A DNA stretch of 19,075 bases. Origin: Baffinella frigidus. Lineage: Eukaryota > Cryptophyceae > Cryptomonadales > Baffinellaceae. The notes beneath the pieces are model-generated. The model was not told the DNA's origin. It searched no databases and saw only the letters and a list, made by a program, of their open reading frames with translations. Position numbers and translations under genes: made by a program. Numbering within the stretch: position 1 is the stretch's first letter; the number at the start of each line of letters is the position of its first letter. The stretch spans positions 1,185,578 to 1,204,652 of the forward strand of contig MU646327.1 in NCBI GenBank assembly GCA_026770585.1, written 5' to 3'. Shown one piece after another: positions 1 through 10,300 of the stretch.

Positions 1-76
1 TTGGGGTTTAGGGTTTAGGGTTTAGGGTTTAGGGTTTAGGGTTTAGGGCTTGGGGTTTAGGATGTAGGGTGTTGAC
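1..76 (-). repeat. Partial telomere-repeat-like intron downstream of exon 7
   Basis: The likely donor is AACGTG|GTCAAC, phase 0. The visible part is TTTAGGG units with TTTGGGG and GTGTAGGG-type variants near the donor. The acceptor is outside the window. Confidence 0.72.
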
Positions 77-1398
77 CACGTTGCGCACCGTCACAGCCGA
101 CTGCGCCTGGAACGACTCGGATGCCGCCACGAGCTTCATAGCTTTCGACTGCGAGAGCATGCGGATGTACGCCGTCGTCCCACCCGTCGCCGTGGCGATC
201 TGAAACTTCCCGCCCGTGCACGCCGCGTCCCCGCAGCACAGGGATTTGATGGCCCAGGTGCGGTCGAACTCGGAGCGATCGGTGAGGAGGCCCACAAACC
301 CGCAAAAGCTCGACGCGCACAGCCTGCTCCAGATGTACTCCCACTCGGTCAGGCCCAGGGGCTTCTGGAGGATGTCGAGCACCGCGGCTTTGAAGCCGTA
401 CGCCCAGTGGGTGGGCACGTTGCACGTCAGCTTGTCTGACCAGAGGCGCGTGATGAACCCCGTCTTGAGGCGCGTAGGGTTGGCGTTGACGGTACACGCA
501 GTCTCGACGTACACTTTCGTGAACTTCCGATGCACCGAAACATTCGCCGCTCCCGCCGCGGGGAGCGGGAGCAGGATGCGGTGCGAGAACCGCGCCCGGA
601 ACTCCGCCGTCCTGTGGAACAGCCCGTTGACGGTGAAGGTGTCGGTGGCCAGGCTCTCGGCCACGTTGACGTAGGTCAGCGAGGGCGAGCGGAGCGGCGC
701 GTTGGGCTGGCACATCGGGGCCTGCGGGGAACCCTGCCCGTTGGAGTGCGCCCAGTAGGATGACTTGTTGACAGGGATGTTGGACGTCTCGCCCGCAGGG
801 ATGTTGAAAGTGTCTTTGAAGTTCTGGAACTGGGCGGCCACGTAGGCGGGGGACGCGGCCTTTTTCCCGACGCGGACCCGCTTGATCATCCCGATGTGCA
901 CGGGGGACGCGGCTGGTCGATCCAAGTCCGCGAGCACCCCGATGGTGAGCGGCGTCTTCTTCCCGGGGGGCGCGTCAGTGCCTTGGTAGCACGCGGCGAA
1001 CGTCCCGCCCGCGAGCTTGTTGGACCCGCACGGGCAGTTCTTGCCCTCGCACCCGGGCGGGCACGTGCAGTGGGTGGGGCACGTGTGGTAGGCCGCGGGG
1101 TAGACGATGTTGCCGCAGCCCTCTTCAGGGAAGGTGCACGAGGGCTTCTCCTGCTGGAGGGTGCCGTTGGCGTAGATGCGCGTGTGTGACCCGTCGTAGG
1201 TGGCCACCACATGCACCCAGTCGCCGTCCTTGGCGAACCCGTGATCCGACGTCCACTCGTTGTAGTCCAGGATCCCGATCCCCGGCCCGATGCCCTCGGG
1301 GTAGTAGGGTCCGTACTGTTCCGCGTTTTTCGCGCGTTCAGCCACGGAGATCACCAGCGACAGGATCAGCTGGTACTCGCCGTATTCGTTCACGGAAC
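77..1398 (-). CDS. Exon 7 of window: second half of LamG-like domain with Cys-rich insert, then possible IPT-like unit
   Basis: This exon is 1,322 nt: two bases finishing a split glycine codon, then 440 codons (phase 1 in, phase 0 out). The acceptor is AACCCTAG|GTTCCG. The donor is most likely AACGTG|GTCAAC; ACG|GTGCGC twelve bases upstream is an in-frame alternative. Residues ~1-196 complete the LamG-like domain, with the hallmark DGDWVHVVATYDG and IYANGTL, and closing strands PLTIGV and IGMIKRVRV. Between those strands sits an insert with nine cysteines (989-1138). After ~230 an IPT-like unit is possible (TDTFTVNGLFH, KLTCNVPTHW), followed by another Cys-bearing segment that I cannot assign. 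The coding frame is still open at 77, so the gene continues to the left of the window. Confidence 0.82.
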
Positions 1399-4300
1399 CT
1401 AGGGTTTAGGGTTTAGGGTTTAGGGTTTAGGGTTTAGGGTTTAGGGTTTAGGGTTTAGGGTTTAGGGTTTAGGGTTTAGGGTTTAGGGTTTGTGGTTTGG
1501 GGTTTTGGGTTTGATATTTAAGGTTTCGGGCTTAGGGTTAAGGGTTTAGGGTTTAGGGATGATGGTGTACCGAAGCGCCACGCGAGCATCCACCCCTTCC
1601 CGCACCCGCAGTCGGTGGGCTCCAGGGGGTTGGCGCACCTGGTTAACGGTCTAGTGTTCAGGGTGTAGGGTTTTGGGGTTCAGGGTTTCGAGTTTAGGGT
1701 TTCGGGTTTAGGGTTTCGGGTTTAGGGTTTCGGGTTTCGGGTTTCGGGTTTAGGGTTTCAAGTTTCGGGTTTAGGGTTTAGGGTTGGCGCACCGTCGCCG
1801 CTGCATCGTGGAAATGAGGGGGTGATCGCTCGAGTCGCCCTCCCCGATGGAAAACCACGCCTCAGCCGTGAGCTCCTCCAGCGGGAGCGTGGACGTTTCA
1901 GGATCGCCGTCGACGAGCGCGTCGATGTTGTCGGTGATGAAGAGCCCCGTGTTGAGCTCGGAGTCAAACTGCATGGCTTCGATGCCGTCCGCGGACCCGA
2001 TGAAGTTGGTCGCGCTCAGCGTATGCTCCGCGGGCGTATCCCAGTCGGTGTTGGTCTTGCACTGCACCCCGCGCCCCACAAGCACCGCAGCCCCCAGCGT
2101 CTCCGAGTCGTCACGGAACGTCGCCGGCCCGATAGTCGTCGCGAACTTTTCAAAGCACCCGGGTGACTGCAGCCGCGCGCGCGTGTACTCGCAGTACCGT
2201 TCGTTGCACGTGATTTCCCGGTTCCCGACCACGCTGGGGTCCACGAGCGTCTCGAAAGGCGTCATGTACATCGGGCCGAGACGCCCCGATACGTACAAGG
2301 ACGGCGTGGAGAAGTCCCAGTGGCCGATGATGCTCGCCCAGCCCTCCTCGTCTTGGATCGTCTTGTTGTGCACGAACTGTAAGTTCTCCTCGAGAAGGTC
2401 GCACCCCGCCGCGGAGACCTGGTTTAGGGTTTGGAGTTGAGGGTTTAGTGTTCAGAGTTTAGGGTTTAGGGTTATGGAATTAGGGTTTAGGGTTTAGGTT
2501 TTAGGGTTTGGGGGTTAGGGATTAGGGTCTAGTGTTTGGTGTTTGGTGTTTAGTGTTTAGTGTTTAGTGTTTAGGGTTTAGGGTTTAGGGTTTAGGGTGC
2601 AGGGTTTAGGGTGCAGGGTTTCGGGTGGGACAGGGTTTACCACATACGTCGCGCCCCCCACCGCAAACTGCTCCATCGAGCACGCGTCCTTCATCCCCAG
2701 CTCGACCACGGGCGCGGAATACTGGTTCTCGCCCTCGACCCCGAAGCCCGTGAAGCGGAGCCGGCTCTCGCCCTCGGAGCGCCGATCCCGGAAGGCCAGC
2801 GAGCCGTCGACCCCCTCCTTCCACACCGAGACAGAGTTGGGCTCCGACTCCGCGAAGAAACGGAAGCCGTCCGGCGACACAGCCTCGTCCACTGCGAACT
2901 CGAACCCGGGCGTCGAGTGCAGAGCGTCCAACCGCCGCCCGAGGAACGACAGCCCCCCCTTCCCCCCGTCGGCATCAACGCTGAACAGCGCCTCGGAGCC
3001 GGGCGCGAAGCCCGCGGCACCGGAGATGGAGGAGGCGAAGTGCTTAACGGTCTGCGGGCCCGAGTCCTCGAGGACGACGAGTGAGGCCTCTGTCGCGCCC
3101 CCCGAGAGGGATGAGCGGAGCTGGCACGGGCGCTGCTTGGCGGGGGTTTGGCCCCAGATGTCTGCGAGGGCCTGGCATGAACAGTTGCCGGGTCCAATCC
3201 ACTCGACGGTGTTGCACGCCACGTCCCACGGGAGGGAGAAGCCGGGGGGGGAGTCGACGGGCTCGACGAAGAGCATGGCGCACCGCGCGGGGGTCGTGGC
3301 GGTGTCGTCTTCGGCCGACCCGGGTGTGAAGGCCCCTTTGCAGCACGCGGTGTTCACCGTGGCGGCCGCGCACGCGACGCACCCGGAGAGGTCGAGGTCG
3401 GCGAGGGTGCCGCCCGTGTCGACGCCCGCCATGCAGAACTCGGTCACGCCCGTGCACCCGATGCAAGTCTTGAACGTCAGGGTCCCGTTAGCGTCGAGGC
3501 GCGGCAGCACTGAAAATATATCCGGGTTGGATGCTGTGGCGAACTCGAAAATGAATTCCTGGCGGGAGCATTCTCCCGGGTATGTCCCGCACACGCCAAT
3601 CTCGTTGTCCGGGCCGGCAGTCATCTGCTGCACTGTCCCCTCCTGGCGGTACGCCTCGTCCTTCTCAAGCACGAAGATGCTCTCGGGCAGGGAAAACATC
3701 GGCGCCTGGTTTACGGGGACGATAGACAGCACGACGCTCACGGTCGGGGAGGAGTCGACCCCCCACCCCTCCCGCCCGCCATCGTCGACAAGCGTGACGT
3801 TGATGGTGGTCGCGCCGTAGACGTAGCGCTTGGGGACGAACGTGAGGGTCCCCGCGCTGTCGATGCTCGGCGGGGTCGTGAACATGGCGGTGTCGGCCGT
3901 TGCGACGACAAACGAGAGGAGCTGGTCCAGCTCGAACGCCCCGGGCGACACCTCGGGGCACACCCTGGAGTTGAAGGCTGTCCCCTCGTACCCCACGATG
4001 CGCTGCGGCATGTGGAAGGAGGGCGCGTGGTTCACGTTGGTCACGCGGAGCGTGAAGGATCGGGCGTCGGACGACACCCCGGAGCTGTCCTGGAGAGTGA
4101 CCGAGAAGCTGGCGGATCCGAACTTGTTCTGCGCCAGGATGAAGCTCAGGGTCCCGTCACTAGCGATGTTGGGCTCCTTGCCGGGCACGAAGAGGTCTGT
4201 GCTCCCCACCACCGCGACGACGAACGTGCCTGTCTGTGCCTCGCAACGCGTCGCGGTCACAGCAGAAGAGAGCTCTGCGGCCGAGCACTTGGCAGCGCCG

Positions 4301-7300
4301 TTCTCGAACGGATCGCCCATGGTGATGCCCGTGACGAAGCCCTCCCGCACGTGGCGGTTCGACTCGTTGCGGTTGCAGGTCGCCTCCGAGAGGCCGTTCC
4401 AGAAAGGGTGTGCCGAGACGCACCCGGAGTTCTCCGGAACCTGCACCAGCTCCGCCGCGACGCTGAACGCCGGCTTCTTGTTCTGGGGGGAGATGGTGAT
4501 GGCCATCTCCGCCTCGGCGCTGTTCTCGGGCAGCGGGGCCCCGAGCGTACCGAACGTGAGGTGCGGCAGCGCCAGGCTCCCGTCGTCGGAGAGGATGATG
4601 CGCACGCGGTACTCCCCGAAACGCGCGGAGCCAGGCCACACGCGGAGGTCCCCCCCCGCGGAGGGGTAGCAGCTGAGGAACGGTCCGTCGAAGCGGAGAT
4701 CCGGCTGGTTCGTGGAGTTGAGCACCACGGCGTCCTCCCCGCCGATGATGGTCATCACGGAAGCGCAGGTTGGGGAGGAGGCGGCGTCGCTGCAGGGAAC
4801 TTCGAGGCATTCGAAGGCGCGGAGGGAGAGCGAGCCGCCGATGCTGAAGCGCATCTGCTGCGTGTCCTCGTTCCAGCCACCCGGGTGAATCGCCGTCGCC
4901 AACGATGTGATGGGGAGGTACAGCCCCCCTTCGGCGTTGAGGTCCTCAGACACCACGATCGCGGTCTGCGAGAGCGAGAAGGAGGGCGCCGAATCAACGG
5001 GGAGAACATGCAGCGTGAAATTCGCGGCGTAGTACTTGCAGCCGTCCGAGAGGACCACGCGGACCACGACCTCGCCGTGACGGAACGGAGCCAGCGAGTA
5101 CTTGAGCGTGCCGTTGGCCAGCAGCTCCACCATCGTCCCGTCGTCAAACAGCTGCCTCGCACCCCCGGGGGTGAAAAGCGCCTCGGACCCCGCCAGGGGT
5201 TGTGAGTCGTCGCTGTGGCAGTCCGGGCCGATTTGGAGCGGAGTGAGAGCGGGGTCAGCATGCGGGAACGGGAGGCATGCCGGCACACAGAACGTTATGG
5301 GGAGGAGCGAAAAGGTCATGGCCTGCGAGAGCTCGCAGCGGCCGGCGCTGATGTTGGTGAGGAGGGGCACCGCGGCCACGCTGCCTTCCAGCATGAACAG
5401 GTCCAGCCCCCGCGAGAACTCGAAGCGCGGCTGGTCGTTGACGGGGAGCACTTTGACGAGGACGGTCTGCCTGGAAGTGTCGACCCCCCCGAGGTACGTC
5501 CCGCCGGAATCGGTCATGACGATGGTGACGTTGATCTCGCCGCTGTTGCACGCGCGCACAGTCATGCTCCCCGCGGGCGTGATAGTGAACCACGCGAGGT
5601 CGGCGCCCGTGCCCGGGTGCACCTCATCGAAGCACCGGAACGGCGAGCACGCCTCCCCCTCCGTGATCACCTCGAAGGAGTAGGACTGCTGACGCTCTGC
5701 GCCTGTCGAGACGGTGTGCCCGCACTCACACGAGGGGGTGCCCTCCTCCTCCTGGCGGCACGGCGACCCCCCCGGGGAGATCGAGGAGAAGAAGGCCGCA
5801 TGCGTGTACGGCACGTCCTCGGTGATCGTGAGGGACGTCGCCGCGAGGCAGAAGACAGGCGGCTGGTTGACCTGCTCGACCTCGAGGGTGAAGTTGGCGG
5901 CGAGAGACGTCTCGGGCTTCGGCGCGCCGTCGTCGGAGAGGTCCACCGCGAAAACCGCGTTCCCGTTCTGGTCCTGCGCGAGCGAGAAGAAGAGCGTGCC
6001 GTTGCCGTCGATGCGCGGCTCGCCGCCGGGGGTGAAGAGCGCCTCGGTGCCGCCAACCTGCCGCACCGAGAAGGTGAGGCCCTGCTCAGCTTCCGTCTCG
6101 CCGTCGCCGGGGTTGAGGTCGGACGCGAAGTTGGTGATGACCACTTCGGCGGCGACGCACGCGGCGGGCGGCAGCAGCGGCAGCCTCCCTTCGTCGCACG
6201 CGTTCTCCGAGACAGTCACCGTGGGTGCGATCAGGAACGTGGGCTTGCTGTTGATCGGGTTCACAGAGATGGAGAAAGCGTGCGACGTGGCGTTGACCCC
6301 CCCGAACGCCCACCCGCCGTCATCGACGAGGGTCGCCTCGAAGTCCACCTGCCCCAAGTGCAGCTCGCGAAGCTCAAAGGTGAGTTTGCCTCGCGCGTCA
6401 ATCTCAGGCAGCGACGAGAAGATGCCCGCGTCCCCAGCCACGTACGCGACGTGGAACGTGAGGTTCTGCCCCACGTTGCCGAGCCCCCAGCAGTCGCCGG
6501 AAGAACGCGCGGGGGGGCGCTGGCACACGTCCTCCCCGCACGCGAGGGGCGATCCCTGCGCGAGCACGCACGCCTCCCCGCCCAGGTGGTGCGGGTTGCC
6601 GCGCGAGATGTTCGACACGAAGCCAGGGTACGACAGCACCCCCAAGGTCCCGAGCGTGGCCTCGTTGACGTCGAGGACCGGGGGGATCGTGAACACCGGC
6701 GGGTGGTTGAGCAGCTGCACCAGCAAGTCCATGCTGCCCGCCCCCGTCCCCCCCCGCGCATCCACGGCATACAGCGTCACGCGCGCCTTGCCGAACTGGT
6801 AGGGGTAGAGCACGATCTCGAGCACGTGCCGGCAGTACCCCCAGGAGTTGCCCTCCGTCCAGCAGACAGACGCCCGGCCGTCGGAAGAGACAGAGCAGTT
6901 CCCCGCACACGCGGCGCCGGGCGTGGCGTTGCCGCCGAGCGCGAAGCGATGCACCGCCACCTGCGCGAGGCTCGTCTCGTCGATCGATGCGGACAGGTGC
7001 ACAACCGCGTCGCCACCAACGTCCGTGATCATGTCCGCGTCGACCACGCGCCACGCGGAGATGCCGCCCCCGTCTTGGAGGGTGGTGATGTTGATGCGCT
7101 CGGACCCGCCGTTGCCGACCATGAAGACGGGCGCGAGCTGCGGGGCGGGGTTGTTGTTGATGTTGAACACCGTGACGTTGAACACGAAGACGGTGCTCAT
7201 GTTGTAGAGGTCGGTCGCCGTGACGGACACCCGCACCGGCTGGTAGCCAATGGTGTGCCAATCCGGCACCAACCGCACCTCTAGGCTCGTCCCGCGCACC

Positions 7301-10300
7301 TCCGGCACGATCCTGGAGGTGTCCGAGGAGTTGGCGGAGAGGGTGGCCTCCTCGGGGTTGATGCTGCAGTGCTTTGGCACGAGCATCGTCCCGCAGTTAT
7401 CCACGTCCGCGAAGAGCCGCGAGATATCGAGGAGCACGGGCGCGGCGCTCTCCTGGAGCTGGAGCCCGGTCGGGCGGAGGTACACGGTGGAGTCGGCGCT
7501 GGAACGGCGGAGCACGCAGGAGGGCCACCCGTCGCGGATCGAGGTGTGGTCGAGGGCCTTGCGGCATGCGTCCTCACGGAGCATCGAGAGCGAGAAGGTG
7601 ATCCCCGCGCAGTGGTCGTCGCCGAGGCACGCGGTCTGGCACAGCGCGACCGTCACCGCTGACGCCACCGCCGTCCCTGCGGGGATCCGCCCGTCGTCGC
7701 AGAAGAACCGCGGGCGCACCTCCCACTTTGCCACGGCGGGCGGCTCCTGGATGAAGGGCGCGTCGGGCACCGGCTCGATGGTCATGGTGAGCGTGATCGC
7801 CGCCCACGCGCCGTGCGCGTCTGTGGCCGTCACCACGACGCTCACGTTGCCGTTCTGGTTCTCCAGGAAGCGCCACGTCAGCACGTTGCCCACGAACGAG
7901 ACCTGCACGGCCGTGGGGCGGCTCACGACCACGGTCCAGGTAAGGACTTCCACGGGCGCGAACGAGTCGCCTTGTTCGCGAATGTCCACGTCGTAGAGGT
8001 ACTCGAGGATCGGAAACGCCGTGTCCGCATCGTCCTCGCGATACCACAAATGCGGCGCCGCCTGCACCACGTACGGCGGATGGTTCACGTGCTTCACCCA
8101 CACGGCCAGCGGGGGGGTCGTCGCTAGCCCCGTGAGGTCCGTGGCGGTGACGTACAGCATGCCGTGCTGGTGGAGCCCGACGTTGATCACGAGGAGCGCG
8201 CCACGCCCCGTCCCCTGGATGGACGCGTTGAGCCGCGCGGGGTTGCTGCTGGAGACCGAGAGGGCGTCGCCGCCAGGGTACCACATATCCCCGTCGTGGA
8301 AGATGTCGAGGAGGCGGAGCGAGGCTGAGGCCGCGGTACAGTTCGGGACGTGGCAGGGTCCGCCGTCTTCGATGATGGTCAGGTTGGAGGCGAACATGGC
8401 GCGGACGACTGGACGGTCGTCGACCTGGTTGAGGGTGTAAGGTTTAGGGTTTAGGATTTGGGGTTTGGGGTTTGGGGTTTAGGGTTTAGGGTTTAGGGTT
8501 TAGAGTTTAGGGGTTAGGGTGTAGGGTTGAGGGTTGAGGGCTTCGGGTTTCGGGTTTCGGGTTTTGAGTTTCGGGTTTCGGGTTTCGGGTTTCGGGTTTC
8601 GGGTTTCGGGCTCAGGGTGTAAGGTGTAGGGATTAGGGTTTAGACCGGCTCGATGGTGACCATCACCCGTTGCGTGACGCTCGAGGAGTTGTCGACGTCC
8701 GAGAAGATCGTGATGTCTAGCTCCACAATCCCGTGCACGTCCGTGCTCGACAGCACCAGGTCCGCCGTCAGGCAGTAGGGGTCACACACGGCCACGACTC
8801 TGGGCGGGGAGGAGAACACGAAGCCGCTGCCGGAGCCGAACGTCCAGTTGGCGACGGACGCGGGCGCCTTGTACCGCACGACCGTGACGTTGAAGTTGAC
8901 CACCTGGTTGCCGTACTGGTCAAACGTCGCGCCGTCGACGCGCAGGTCCCGCAGGCCGTGCGGCGCGACGAGCGCGTTCTCGGGGACGGAGAACGAGGAG
9001 TTGAGCGCGAACCCTGTAGCGTCGTCGCTCCTCGAGTGCACGGACACAGCCACCTCGGACCCCGCGGGGTACATGCCGGCGTTCCCGAGAGCTGCGGCTT
9101 TCGAAAGCAGGTCTGCGATCGAAAGCCCCAGCACCTCAGCTTCCACGTGCTTCCGGAGGGGCCCAGACGGCGCGGGCGCCATGGCGAGCGAGTCCCGGAG
9201 GACCACGTGCGACACGTTGGTGCCGGCGACCGCGGCCAGCAGCGCACGCACGCCCGCCTCGTCAACCGGCGACGCGGGCGGGAGCCATAACTCGACGAGC
9301 ACGAAGCCGGAGAGCACGAAGACGTCGATGTCCTGCTCCGAGGATCGCCAGCCAGCGTCAACCGCGCGCACGTGCAGCCGCGCGTGCCCGCTCGTCGATC
9401 CCGCGAGGTTCAGCTGCACGGCCCCGCTTGGGAGGATGCGCGGGGCCGCCGCGAAGAGCGCGGGATTGTCGTGCTGCACCGTGAACGCCAGCGCCTGGAT
9501 CTCCGCGAACCCCCCGGACGAGCGCGCCGTGGCGGGGATGGACGCGAGCGCGCCGAGCGGCGAGAGCTGGTGGCAGCACGTCTGGCCGGTGCCGCACCCC
9601 GGCCCCGGGCAGAAGGGGCAGCACGTCTCCTGCGTGAGCATCCACGCGGGGTTGTACGGCGGCGCGGCCCAGGGGCTACGCCAGACGAAGAGCGTGTATG
9701 GGAGGCCGATGGTGGGGGGGTCGTCGACCGGGGTGATGGTGATCTTGAGCAGGAGGGTGGAGGAGGTGTTGAAACCGCCGTTGGTGACGCCGCCGTCGTC
9801 CACAGCGAATACGCGGAACACCACCTCGCCCCACTGGAACGCGCCCGCCACGAACTCAAGCGCGCCGTGCGCCGTCACGCGCGGCCCAGAGTCGAAGAGC
9901 GTGGCGTTGCCGGAGTGGTACTCCAAGTGGAACGTCACACCCTGCGTCGCCTCGTCCGGCGGCCCCGTGAACCTCCCGCGCCACATGCTGTCGGACGCGA
10001 ACCCCGGCACCGACTCCGCGTAGGGCGCGGAGTGCTCCTGGATGGTGTGGTTGGCGAGGAGCGCGAATGAGGGGGGGTCGTTGACCGGGAGGATGACGAT
10101 GGTGAGCAGCGCGGGGAGGGATGTGTTGCGCGAGAAGGCGTTGGGGACCCCGCCGTCGTCTGAGAGGATGATGCGGAACGTCGCGTTGCCGTTGCGGTGC
10201 GCGACCACCGACAGGGTGAGCGTGCCGTTACGCGAGAGGGACGGCGCCTCCGAGAACATGGACAGGTCCCCGGCCACCAGCACGACCGTGAACGTCACGT

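Larger units (their letters stand above)
806..1986 (-). other. LamG/concanavalin-like domain (spans two introns)
   Basis: The domain runs from GIEAMQFDSEL in exon 5 through the micro-exon to AAQFQNFKDTF in exon 7. Family hallmarks are LTAEAWFSI, GDWVHVVATYDG, IYANGTL and PLTIGV. These domains usually bind glycans or matrix proteins. A Cys-rich insert splits the strands at 989-1138. Confidence 0.7.

Noticed and set aside
4012-5205. Other long plus-strand frames, including 2597-3820 and 14105-15316
   Set aside because: They are antisense shadows of the exons with biased composition and no domain or repeat structure, while the minus-strand frame shows clear repeat motifs throughout.
5215-7284. 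689-residue open frame on the plus strand
   Set aside because: It is antisense to exon 4, rich in Arg, His, Glu and Ala as expected for a shadow frame in GC-rich DNA, and has no recognisable domain.
8395-8397. ATG start of a separate gene at 8397
   Set aside because: Nine in-frame codons precede it after a good acceptor, and the peptide encoded there completes a linker. No signal peptide follows.
2641-8424. Classical calcium-binding cadherin repeats
   Set aside because: The linkers are VNxPP-type and the DxNDN and LDRE motifs are missing, so tandem-95/VCBS-like Ig-fold repeats fit better.
8640-8642. Stop codon ending a separate gene at 8640
   Set aside because: The TAA lies just inside the donor GTCTAA. 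Splicing joins TIEP to VDDRPV, a normal inter-repeat linker, so the gene continues.
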